DNA of 9,281 bases from Desulfonatronospira sp. (lineage in GTDB: Bacteria; Desulfobacterota; Desulfovibrionia; Desulfovibrionales; Desulfonatronovibrionaceae), in NCBI GenBank assembly GCA_003554505.1, contig PWGS01000091.1, forward strand, positions 1 to 9,281. The letters run 5' to 3'. The notes beneath the pieces are model-generated. The model was not told the DNA's origin, did not search any database, and worked only from the letters and a program-made list of their open reading frames with translations. Shown one piece after another: positions 1-6,090 of this stretch. Each line of letters begins with the position of its first letter. Within the stretch, counting starts at the first letter, position 1. The translations under genes were made by a program, and so were the position numbers.

Positions 1-369
1 CAGTTCACCCTCTGGGGGCAGGTGGGTTCAGAGGTCTCCAGGGGCATCCTGCTGGTCATACCTGTAGGAGATTCCCTGCTTTATGCCGAACCGGTGTTCT
101 TGAAGCCCGATACCCTGGATTTTCCGGAGCTTCGAAGGATAATCCTGGCTGATTCGGAGCAGGTGGTCATGCACCAGATGCTGGACGACTCCATTGACGC
201 TTTGGTGGGGGAATTGCCTGCAGTGGCCCCGGTGGTGGAGACCGACGAGGAACTGCCTGTACGCGAAGACCGCGAAGACAGGGTCCTGCCCGAGTTCCGC
301 GAAGGCCTGCGCGAGGCGGTGGACAGCCTGCAGGAAGTTCTGGACGGCCTGAGGGAGATGCTTAGATAA
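1..369 (+). CDS. UPF0182 family membrane protein, C-terminal fragment (5' end outside window)
   Basis: This is the last 122 codons of a longer gene that is open to the left edge, ending in TAA at 367-369. The frame starts at base 1 and reads QFTLWGQVGSEVSRGILLVI, followed by PVGDSLLYAEPVFL and an ILADSEQVVM stretch. These match the conserved C-terminal signature of UPF0182 (COG1615) proteins, in which a GSEVxRGNLLVIPIxxSLLYVEP-like segment precedes the end of the soluble domain. Family members are about 900 aa with several N-terminal membrane helices and a large C-terminal domain. Their biochemical function is not established, and none of the membrane part lies in this window. The final ~45 residues are acidic with a helical tail rich in Leu, Glu and Arg, as is usual for the family. 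The next gene is convergent, so nothing here shows its operon. Confidence 0.88.
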   Translation, partial: QFTLWGQVGSEVSRGILLVIPVGDSLLYAEPVFLKPDTLDFPELRRIILADSEQVVMHQMLDDSIDALVGELPAVAPVVETDEELPVREDREDRVLPEFREGLREAVDSLQEVLDGLREMLR

Positions 370-385
370 CGCTTCTGTCCTCTAA

Positions 386-402
386 TGCGGGCCATGCCCG
401 CA
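386..402. terminator. Short perfect hairpin just after the UPF0182 stop, possible transcript end
   Basis: TGCGGGC (386-392) and GCCCGCA (396-402) form a perfect 7-bp stem with a 3-nt loop, 16 nt past the UPF0182 stop codon. No T-run follows, so it is not a canonical intrinsic terminator. It could stabilise the mRNA 3' end or act with Rho. Confidence 0.4.
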
Positions 403-457
403 ACCCGAGCGAAAAAGTTACCCCTGACCACTTAACTGTCTATGCTTACGCTTATCA

Positions 458-609
458 TCGGGGTCGGGATCGGTATCGGTATCGGCTTCCGGCTCGGAGA
501 GCCTACAGCTCGGAAAGGGTCGAAGTCAGAATCAAATCTGGTAGGCACAGTCATGTTAAAAGCTGCCCGGTATTTTCGATACCGATTCCGATACCGACCC
601 CGACCCCGA
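458..609. repeat. Large inverted repeat with hexamer-periodic arms (TCGGNN)
   Basis: The left arm (458-485) is a run of hexamers TCGGGG, TCGGGA, TCGGTA, TCGGTA, TCGG. The right arm (582-609) is its near-perfect reverse complement, with hexamers of CGATAC, CGATTC and CGACCC type. By hand, 26 of 28 positions pair, with mismatches at 469/598 and 480/587. The hexamer pattern continues to about 577 on the inner side of the right arm. The arms enclose 96 nt that contain a further small inverted pair, GCCTAC (501-506) and GTAGGC (541-546), and the repeated word AGCTCGGA. No gene lies inside. The structure could be a MITE-like or satellite-like dispersed element, a cruciform, or a strong bidirectional RNA hairpin between convergent genes. 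Which one cannot be decided from a single copy. Confidence 0.8.
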
Positions 610-681
610 CAAAGGCGGAAAAATCCAGCGCCATAGTACAAATTTTTCTTTTTTTTTATTACAGGGCTTCAGGAATAAGTC

Positions 682-1860
682 CTAAACAACCCTGGTGAAG
701 ATCCAGGGGCCGGCCACAAAGGTCCCCAGGACGCTGCCCTGGTTGGCCAGGACCACCACCAGAAGGATTCTGCATACCGGGTTCATCCAGAAGGCCTTTA
801 TGGAAGTAAAGGCCTTGGGCAGATTTTCCAGGTCAGAGACCAGCGGTTTCTTGACCCAGGCCTGCACCAGGCCGGCTATCCACCCGGCGGCCATGGGGGG
901 GTTCAGGCTGGTCAGGGGGGCAGCCACAAAAGTGGCTGCTATGGTGTAGGGATGGGCCAGGGCCAGGCTTACAGCCAGGGCTGAGCACAGTCCGTTGACC
1001 AGGATCCAGATATATATGGACTGCACGGAATGCTGCGCCCCCTGGGTAACAAAGCCCAGCACCAGCAGGCCGATTATAATCAGGGGGATCCCCCACTTGA
1101 TTATGGTGGGCCAGACAGCCTTTCTGGGCATCTCAGTCAGCGGGCCGGTGTCTATGTCCTTGTCCAGGTAGCCGGTAATTCCGGGAATGTGCCCGGCGCC
1201 AACGATTACCAGGATGGTCCGGCCGGGACTGTTGGCTATCTTGTGGGCCAGGTACTGATCCCGCTCGTCGATGAGCGATTTCCGGATCTGGGGAAAGGAC
1301 CTGGAAAACTCATCCATGACCACCTGGAGCTGATCCTTGTTTTTGAGTTTCTCAATGTCCTCCTTTTTGATGTCCCCGGGGAAGGCCATTCCCGCCAGAA
1401 GCTGCATCAACAGCTTGAATTTGCCCCACATGGACAAAGAGCCCCAGACCCTTTTCAGGGTTATGTTCACGTCCCTGTCCGCCAGTACGAGATCTGCACC
1501 GGTGCTTTCAGCCTGCTTTACTCCTTCAAGCATTTCTGCTCCGGGTTTGACCCCCAGCTTCTCCCCGATTTTACGATAGAATGCGCTGAGCCCAAGCTGG
1601 GCCAGCAGGAAGAGAGCCTTGTTTTCCTTGATAACCTGGTAGATGTCCGTGTTTTTCCATACATCCGGGTGCATCATGGTCTGGTACCTGGAAGGGCAGA
1701 GTTCAACGCAGATGGTGTCCGGACGGATCTGTTCAACAGCCTGCTGAACATCATCTACGCTCTGTTCTGAGACGTGGGCTGTGCCCAGTAGATAGACGGT
1801 CTTTTCACCTGCCTGGACCTGATGCAGGTTTTCCAGGTTGCCCGGGTTTTGCTGACTCAT
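682..1860 (-). CDS. TraB/PrgY-family membrane protein
   Basis: The product is 392 aa from the chosen start. An N-terminal TraB/GumN-type domain carries the GTAHVS motif (residues 26-31), VELCPSRY (52-59), an ERDQYLA segment near 199-205, and a second conserved VGAGHIPG motif (220-227). The C-terminal third has about four hydrophobic stretches, near 251-271, 283-303, 305-328 and 361-385, consistent with an integral membrane anchor. This is the PrgY-like architecture widespread in archaea and bacteria. Enterococcal PrgY/TraB limits pheromone activity and the fold is thought to be metalloprotease-like, but the substrate in other bacteria is unknown. I chose the ATG at 1858-1860 because AGGAG (complement of 1873-1877) lies 12 nt upstream. 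An in-frame ATG at 1890 would add ten residues with no visible Shine-Dalgarno site. The open frame continues to 2064 but would run into the divergent gene. The neighbours do not reveal its role. Confidence 0.88.
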   Translation of the reverse strand: MSQQNPGNLENLHQVQAGEKTVYLLGTAHVSEQSVDDVQQAVEQIRPDTICVELCPSRYQTMMHPDVWKNTDIYQVIKENKALFLLAQLGLSAFYRKIGEKLGVKPGAEMLEGVKQAESTGADLVLADRDVNITLKRVWGSLSMWGKFKLLMQLLAGMAFPGDIKKEDIEKLKNKDQLQVVMDEFSRSFPQIRKSLIDERDQYLAHKIANSPGRTILVIVGAGHIPGITGYLDKDIDTGPLTEMPRKAVWPTIIKWGIPLIIIGLLVLGFVTQGAQHSVQSIYIWILVNGLCSALAVSLALAHPYTIAATFVAAPLTSLNPPMAAGWIAGLVQAWVKKPLVSDLENLPKAFTSIKAFWMNPVCRILLVVVLANQGSVLGTFVAGPWIFTRVV

Positions 1861-1907
1861 TTCTGCTGAATGCTCCTGATGGGTGTTCATGTTGATAAGA
1901 GGATTGC

Positions 1908-1923
1908 GGCCTGCTTGCAGGCC
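1908..1923. repeat. Perfect 7-bp palindrome with 2-nt spacer
   Basis: GGCCTGC (1908-1914) and GCAGGCC (1917-1923) are exact reverse complements separated by TT. The site lies upstream of both divergent genes, 18 nt before the upstream ATG option (1890) and 48 nt before the chosen start of the TraB-family gene. It could be an operator half-site pair or the stem of a leader hairpin. Confidence 0.55.
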
Positions 1924-1987
1924 TTCCGGTTTTTGTGTATTTGCATATTTTGGGCCGCCCAGCCGGCCAAAGCATATAACATGTTTC

Positions 1988-2014
1988 CATCCGGAAAGTC
2001 TTTCTTTCCGGATG
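1988..2014. repeat. Perfect 11-bp inverted repeat with 5-nt loop
   Basis: CATCCGGAAAG (1988-1998) and CTTTCCGGATG (2004-2014) are perfect reverse complements around TCTTT. After one mismatch, TTT (1984-1986) and AAA (2016-2018) extend the pairing. The centre is about 57 nt upstream of the chosen start of the RACo-like gene. It is either a regulator-binding operator or a 5'-UTR hairpin. The lack of a T-run on either strand argues against an intrinsic terminator. Confidence 0.65.
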
Positions 2015-2058
2015 AAAACCAACATCCGTCTATCCAGCCGAGGATGCAAGCAACTAGA

Positions 2059-3570
2059 ATGCATGTTTTAGATGACAATGTCCAAAAAAAGCTGAACTTT
2101 GATCCTGCAGCAACCCTGTCCCGCAGCCTTTTTGAGCACGGCTTTTTTGCCGGGGTGCCCCTGTGTTCCGGCATCGGCCTGTGCGGGGGGTGCAGGGTGA
2201 TATTTCACAGAGGCGTGCCTGAGCCTTCGGACAGGGACCATGAGTATTTCGGTCCCCGGGAACTGTCACTGGGACATCGCCTGGCTTGTGCTCATTTCCC
2301 GGATGCGGACATGGTCCTTGAGGTCCCGCAACAGAGCAGGCCGGGAAGATTCGAGTGGCAGAGCAGTACCGCTCCCCTTGCGGCCGGGGGGGACCTGGGC
2401 ACCACCAGCATCAAATGGGGGTTTTACCATGACCGGTCCGGGCCAAGCACAGGTTCTGTTTTAAACCCCCAGATGGGAGCCGGCAGCGAAGTCATGTCCA
2501 GGCTGGCTTACGCCATGGAAAGCCCGGGACATTTCCGGCAGCTGCAGGACCTTCTGCTGCAGGAGGTCAAGAGCATACTTGAGTTTTCCAGGGAGAGCAT
2601 CCCGGCCTGCATTACCGGGAATCCGGCCATGATCCACCTGCTGCTGGGCCTGAATATTTCCGGGCTGGCCGGTCATCCATACCACCTGGGCGGCCCGGCC
2701 GGAGACTTTTTCACCCTGCCGGGAATCAGGCAGGAGGCTTTTATTCCACCTCTTATCTCACCGTTCGTGGGAGCGGATATATCCAGCGGCCTTACCTGCC
2801 TTATTCTGCAGCAAAAGGCAACTTTTCCTTTTTTGTTTTTTGATCTGGGCACCAATGGTGAAATGGTACTGGGGCTTGGCCCGGACGAGTATTTCTGCAC
2901 CAGTGTGGCCCTGGGTCCGGCCCTGGAAGGAGTAGGGCTCAGATTCGGCAGCGCCTTCGGCGACCGCGTAGCCTCGGGGTTTGATTTCACCCAGAAAGGA
3001 ATCCAGCCGGATACTGCAGCCTGGAACGGCCTGGTTTCGGGCAGCGGGTACCTTTCCCTGGCAAGTCTTTTGCTGAGGCTTGGATGCATGGATGATAAGG
3101 GTAGTTTCAAAAGACCGGAGACCAGGGTAGCGGACAAAGTGCAGGTGCAGGACAACAGGGTGGGCCTGGGGGACGGTTTTTTTCTGGGGGGCAGGGACGT
3201 GGAAGAAATGCTCAAGGTCAAGGCCGCCTTTACCCTGGGCCTGGATTATCTGTTCAGGAAGACTTCCATGTCCATGGACCAGGTGCCCCGGATATATATG
3301 GCCGGGGCACTGGGAGAGCATTTCAGGCTGCAGGACCTGGAGGAACTGGGATTTCTGCCCAGGGGGGCTTCCCACAAGTGCAGACTGGCGGGCAATACTT
3401 CAATGAAAGGGGCATTGATGCTGGCCAGGGATCAGGAGGCCAGGAACTGGGTGCAGAAGCTGCCGCAAAGGATGCACAGCCTGCCCCTGGCCGAGGACCG
3501 GGATTTTTTCAATGCCGGCTTTTTCAGGCACATGCGTTTCCAGTTCACCCCTGCCTCTGATAAGGATTAA
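2059..3570 (+). CDS. RACo-like corrinoid activation protein: [2Fe-2S] ferredoxin fused to DUF4445 ASKHA ATPase
   Basis: The product is 503 aa. An N-terminal ferredoxin-like domain (about 1-90) carries cysteines at 36, 42, 45 and 77 in a C-x5-C-x2-C...C pattern (CSGIGLCGGC), the plant-type [2Fe-2S] arrangement. An acetate/sugar kinase-Hsc70-actin fold follows, with a phosphate-1 loop GGDLGTTSIKW (110-120), FDLGTNGEMV (261-270), ALGPALEGVG (284-293) and MAGALGEHF (414-422). Characterised RACo proteins use ATP to drive reduction of the Co(II) corrinoid of a methyltransferase system back to Co(I), so cytoplasmic redox repair is the likely role. It is shorter than the ~600-650 aa usual for RACo: the kinase fold starts only about 20 residues after the ferredoxin. 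No methyltransferase or corrinoid protein is adjacent. ATG 2059 is preferred; an in-frame ATG at 2044 would add five residues. Neither has an ideal Shine-Dalgarno site. Confidence 0.85.
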   Translation: MHVLDDNVQKKLNFDPAATLSRSLFEHGFFAGVPLCSGIGLCGGCRVIFHRGVPEPSDRDHEYFGPRELSLGHRLACAHFPDADMVLEVPQQSRPGRFEWQSSTAPLAAGGDLGTTSIKWGFYHDRSGPSTGSVLNPQMGAGSEVMSRLAYAMESPGHFRQLQDLLLQEVKSILEFSRESIPACITGNPAMIHLLLGLNISGLAGHPYHLGGPAGDFFTLPGIRQEAFIPPLISPFVGADISSGLTCLILQQKATFPFLFFDLGTNGEMVLGLGPDEYFCTSVALGPALEGVGLRFGSAFGDRVASGFDFTQKGIQPDTAAWNGLVSGSGYLSLASLLLRLGCMDDKGSFKRPETRVADKVQVQDNRVGLGDGFFLGGRDVEEMLKVKAAFTLGLDYLFRKTSMSMDQVPRIYMAGALGEHFRLQDLEELGFLPRGASHKCRLAGNTSMKGALMLARDQEARNWVQKLPQRMHSLPLAEDRDFFNAGFFRHMRFQFTPASDKD

Positions 3571-3624
3571 ATCGAAAATTAAGGACTATGGTATTAGCGG
3601 ATTAAGATAACATCTTGTATATAT

Positions 3625-3646
3625 AATCCCCCAATCCCCCAATCCC
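3625..3646. repeat. Tandem octamer repeat AATCCCCC
   Basis: AATCCCCC occurs at 3625-3632 and 3633-3640, followed by a partial copy AATCCC at 3641-3646, giving about 2.75 units. This small homopolymer-rich microsatellite sits between convergent genes and may be prone to slippage. Confidence 0.75.
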
Positions 3647-3665
3647 TTTATTCCCTAATACTACA

Positions 3666-3764
3666 GCGAAACTTTTTACCCAAATCGCGTCAAACTCAAA
3701 ACGGGTAAAAAGCGGCTCTTTTTACCCAAAACAGGTTTGACTCAAAACGGGTAAAAAGTTTCGC
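3666..3764. repeat. Nested palindrome of two 41-bp modules downstream of pnp
   Basis: The outer arms are exact 16-bp reverse complements (3666-3681 and 3749-3764). Inside, GGGTAAAAAG (3703-3712) and CTTTTTACCC (3718-3727) form a second perfect 10-bp stem with loop CGGCT. The region can equally be read as two tandem modules (3672-3712 and 3718-3758). Each starts with CTTTTTACCC and ends with a shared 19-nt tail, ACTCAAAACGGGTAAAAAG (3694-3712 and 3740-3758), at a 46-nt offset. A short palindrome TTTGACTCAAA lies at 3736-3746. Alternative foldings are therefore possible: one long arm-to-arm stem, one central hairpin, or two separate hairpins. It may serve as a bidirectional terminator or be a small dispersed element. 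Confidence 0.8.
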
Positions 3765-3798
3765 GAAGTGCTATTCCGAATTTCCTGAATCCATCTTT

Positions 3799-6012
3799 TT
3801 ATCTGCGTCCGCCTCCGCCTCTGGGAGGTCCGCCGGAACGGCCGCCCCCGCCGCCTTTTCTGGGTCCGGGCCTGGAAGCTGAAGACAGGTCAAAGGTCTT
3901 GCGCTGTTCTTCCATGAGTACGGCCATGCGGCTCAGGCGTACCTTGCCCCGGTCATCGATCTCGATGACCTTGACCTTGATATTGTCCCCGATATTGACC
4001 GCGTCGGATACCTTTTCCACTCGCCCGGTATCCAGCTGGGAGATGTGCACCAGTCCGTCCAGTCCGGGCAGGATCTCCACCACTGCCCCGAAATCCAGAA
4101 TCCTGGTGACCACGCCTTCGTAATCTTTGCCCAGTTCGGGCTTCTGGTTGTAAAAAAGGATCATTTCCTTGGTCTTCTGCAGGACTTCTTCCGAGGGGGC
4201 GAAGATGGATATCTTGCCGGAGTCCTCGATGTCTATGGAAGATCCGGTTTCCGCGGTTATGGCCTTTATATGCTTGCCTGAAGGGCCTATGACGTCCTTT
4301 ATTTTGTTGGTGTCCACCTGGATTACTTCCATTTTGGGAGCAAACGGAGAAAGTTCTTTTCTGGGCCTGTCTATCACCTGGTTCATCTGGTCCAGGATGT
4401 GCCTGCGTGCTTCCAGGGCCTGATCCAGGGCCTGATGCATGATTTCCCCGGAAATCCCTGAGATCTTTATATCCATTTGAACAGCGGTTATGCCGTCGTA
4501 GGAGCCGGCCACCTTGAAGTCCATGTCGCCAAGGTGATCCTCGTCCCCCAGGATGTCCGTAAGCACGAAGTATTCGTCCTTTTCCCGGATAAGCCCCATG
4601 GCGATTCCGGCCACAGGCTCCTTTACAGGAACCCCTGCATCCATGAGGGCCAGGGTGCCGCCGCAGACAGTGGCCATGGATGATGAGCCGTTGCTGTCCA
4701 TTACTTCCGATACCAGGCGAATGGTGAAGGGGAAGTCCTCTGAAGAGGGAAGCACGGGCTGAATGGCTCTTTCGGCCAGGACGCCGTGTCCGATTTCCCG
4801 CCTGGAGGGCCCGCGCAGGAACTTGACTTCACCCACGCAGTAGGGGGGGAAGTTGTAGTGCAGCATGAAACTCTTGCTGCTGTCCCCGGCCAGAGTCTCG
4901 ATGTGCTGGATGTCGGTGGAGCTGCCCAGGGTGGCTATGGTCAGGGCGGTGGTTTCCCCGCGGGTGAACAGTGCGGAGCCGTGTGTGCGGGGCAAAAGAC
5001 CCACTTCGATGCTCAGCGGACGTACGGTCCTTAAGTCACGTCCGTCGATGCGTGTCTTTTCCGAGCTGATTTTCTCCCGCATTATGCTTTTTTCCAGATT
5101 TTTGAAAATCTCCCCGAACTTATCCAGCCTCTCTGATTCCGGGCCGAATCTTTCCTGCAAAGAGGCTTCCACGCGATCCTTGACCTCTGACTTGGCGTTC
5201 TTTCTGGGCATTTTGCCCTGTGTTTCCAGAGCCCCGGCCAGGTCGCGCGCTGCCAGCTCCTTTACCATCTCTTCCAGTTCCGGGTCTCTTTCAGGCTCTG
5301 CCGGGATTTCCATTTTATCCTGTCCGCACTGGCTGCGCAGTTCCTCCTGGCTGTCCAGGATGGGGATCAGCTGATGCTTGGCCCAGTCTATGGCCTTGGC
5401 CACGATGTCTTCAGGGAGAAAGTCGGCCGTGCCCTCAACCATGACCACCCCGTCACGGGTGGAGGCCACCATGAGGTTCAGGTCGCTCTGGTCCAGGAGC
5501 TTGAGGCTGGGGTTCAGGATGAACTCGTCATCAATGTATCCCACCCTGGCTCCGGCCAGGGGACCCATGAACGGGATTTTGGACATGTGCAGAGCGGCCG
5601 AGGCCCCGCTGATGGCCAGTATGTCCGGGTCATTCACGGGGTCTGCCGAAAGCACCGTGGCCATTACCTGGACTTCGTCATTGAATGTCTCCGGGAAAAG
5701 CGGTCTTATGGAGCGATCAATCAATCTGGAGACCAGTGTTTCGCGTTCGCTGGGTCTTCCTATTTCCCGGCGGAAGTAGCTGCCCGGTATCTTGCCGGCG
5801 GCGTAGGACATTTCCTGGTAGTTGACCGTCAACGGAAAAAAGCCCGGATTGTTTACCATGGGCTGGGTGACCGCGGTAACCAGGACCACTGTATCCCCGC
5901 TTTGCACAAGAACCGATCCATGGGCCTGGTTGGCCATCTTTCCGGTTTCAAAAGTCAGCTTGTAGTCGCCGGCCAGTGAAGTGATCTTGGTACTATTGAA
6001 CTCTTTCAGCAT
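3799..6012 (-). CDS. pnp: Polynucleotide phosphorylase (PNPase)
   Basis: The product is 737 aa, a normal length for the family. PNPase is the phosphorolytic 3'-5' exoribonuclease that degrades mRNA to NDPs, acting as a cytoplasmic homotrimer that is often degradosome-associated. The domains are a first RNase PH domain (about 12-145, with YFRREIGRPSERETL at 79-93), an all-helical linker (about 240-315), and a second RNase PH domain (about 325-545). A KH domain follows at about 563-620 (GPSG at 576-579), then an S1 domain at about 628-697. The catalytic segment GDEDHLGDMD (489-498) contains D490 and D496, equivalent to E. coli D486 and D492. The chain ends in a Gly/Arg-rich tail (715-737). The ATG at 6010-6012 has AAAGGA 12 nt upstream. 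It is the last gene of the operon, 174 nt after rpsO, with a structured leader between them that suggests post-transcriptional control. Confidence 0.98.
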   Translation of the reverse strand: MLKEFNSTKITSLAGDYKLTFETGKMANQAHGSVLVQSGDTVVLVTAVTQPMVNNPGFFPLTVNYQEMSYAAGKIPGSYFRREIGRPSERETLVSRLIDRSIRPLFPETFNDEVQVMATVLSADPVNDPDILAISGASAALHMSKIPFMGPLAGARVGYIDDEFILNPSLKLLDQSDLNLMVASTRDGVVMVEGTADFLPEDIVAKAIDWAKHQLIPILDSQEELRSQCGQDKMEIPAEPERDPELEEMVKELAARDLAGALETQGKMPRKNAKSEVKDRVEASLQERFGPESERLDKFGEIFKNLEKSIMREKISSEKTRIDGRDLRTVRPLSIEVGLLPRTHGSALFTRGETTALTIATLGSSTDIQHIETLAGDSSKSFMLHYNFPPYCVGEVKFLRGPSRREIGHGVLAERAIQPVLPSSEDFPFTIRLVSEVMDSNGSSSMATVCGGTLALMDAGVPVKEPVAGIAMGLIREKDEYFVLTDILGDEDHLGDMDFKVAGSYDGITAVQMDIKISGISGEIMHQALDQALEARRHILDQMNQVIDRPRKELSPFAPKMEVIQVDTNKIKDVIGPSGKHIKAITAETGSSIDIEDSGKISIFAPSEEVLQKTKEMILFYNQKPELGKDYEGVVTRILDFGAVVEILPGLDGLVHISQLDTGRVEKVSDAVNIGDNIKVKVIEIDDRGKVRLSRMAVLMEEQRKTFDLSSASRPGPRKGGGGGRSGGPPRGGGGRR

Positions 6013-6053
6013 AATTTTTATCGATCCTTTGTAAGTAGTTGCATTTCAGGAGG

Positions 6054-6080
6054 TGCTCCGGGTCCGGCTCTGCCGGAGCA
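6054..6080 (-). promoter_or_regulatory. Second pnp leader hairpin with alternative pairing
   Basis: TGCTCCGG (6054-6061) and CCGGAGCA (6073-6080) form a perfect 8-bp stem. A competing hairpin CCGGC-TCT-GCCGG (6064-6076) uses part of the same right arm, so two mutually exclusive folds exist. In the pnp transcript this lies 42 nt before the start codon, downstream of the long stem-loop. Confidence 0.55.
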
Positions 6081-6090
6081 TGGCTGTCGG

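Larger units (their letters stand above)
370..681. other. 312-nt convergent intergenic region
   Basis: This gap lies between two convergent genes and holds no credible CDS. It contains a short hairpin near its left end, a hexamer-based large inverted repeat, and a T-rich tract (about 643-660) before the TraB stop. Short ORFs across it (60-70 codons) encode only low-complexity Ile-Gly or Arg-Tyr strings dictated by the hexamer repeats. I reject them as genes. Confidence 0.7.
1891..2043. promoter_or_regulatory. Divergent promoter region between TraB-family and RACo-like genes
   Basis: About 150-180 nt separate the two divergent starts, so promoters for both genes should lie here. The segment contains two strong palindromes (listed separately) and an imperfect inverted repeat at about 1949-1970 (TTTGGGCCG / CGGCCAAA). 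On the minus strand, TTGGCC and a weak TATGCA are spaced about 17 nt and could be -35/-10 elements for the TraB-family gene. The match to consensus is poor. I do not recognise a known riboswitch. Confidence 0.4.
3571..3798. other. 228-nt spacer between convergent RACo-like gene and pnp
   Basis: The spacer is A/T-rich on the left, with a small AAGAT/ATCTT stem at 3604-3616. It then has an octamer tandem repeat and the nested palindrome described separately. No CDS is visible. Because both flanking genes end here, transcripts from both strands should terminate within it. A GC-rich stem followed by a T-run, which would mark a textbook terminator, is not evident. Confidence 0.6.

Noticed and set aside
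432..641. Small ORFs on both strands across the hexamer inverted repeat (64 and 69 codons)
   Set aside because: The translations are low-complexity Ile-Gly, Arg-Tyr or Pro-Ile strings produced by the 6-bp repeat period. They have no ribosome-binding site and no recognisable domain.
1030..1770. 246-codon plus-strand ORF inside the TraB-family gene
   Set aside because: It is the antisense shadow of a well-supported gene with conserved TraB motifs. It has no domain of its own.
1870..2058. N-terminal extension of the RACo-like ORF back to 1870
   Set aside because: The extra 63 residues look like translated promoter DNA and precede a complete ferredoxin domain. They also overlap the start of the TraB-family gene.
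1861..2064. N-terminal extension of the TraB-family ORF up to 2064
   Set aside because: It would overlap the start of the divergent RACo-like gene and the palindromic promoter region. The added residues do not resemble the family, and better starts exist at 1860 or 1890.
3666..3764. CRISPR-like array from the repeated CTTTTTACCC / ACTCAAAACGGG words
   Set aside because: Only two units are present, at a 46-nt offset with palindromic rather than spacer-separated organisation, and no cas genes are nearby.
4865..5979. Long plus-strand ORFs (169 and 201 codons) opposite pnp
   Set aside because: They are antisense shadows of the highly conserved PNPase coding sequence, a common by-product of high GC at third positions.
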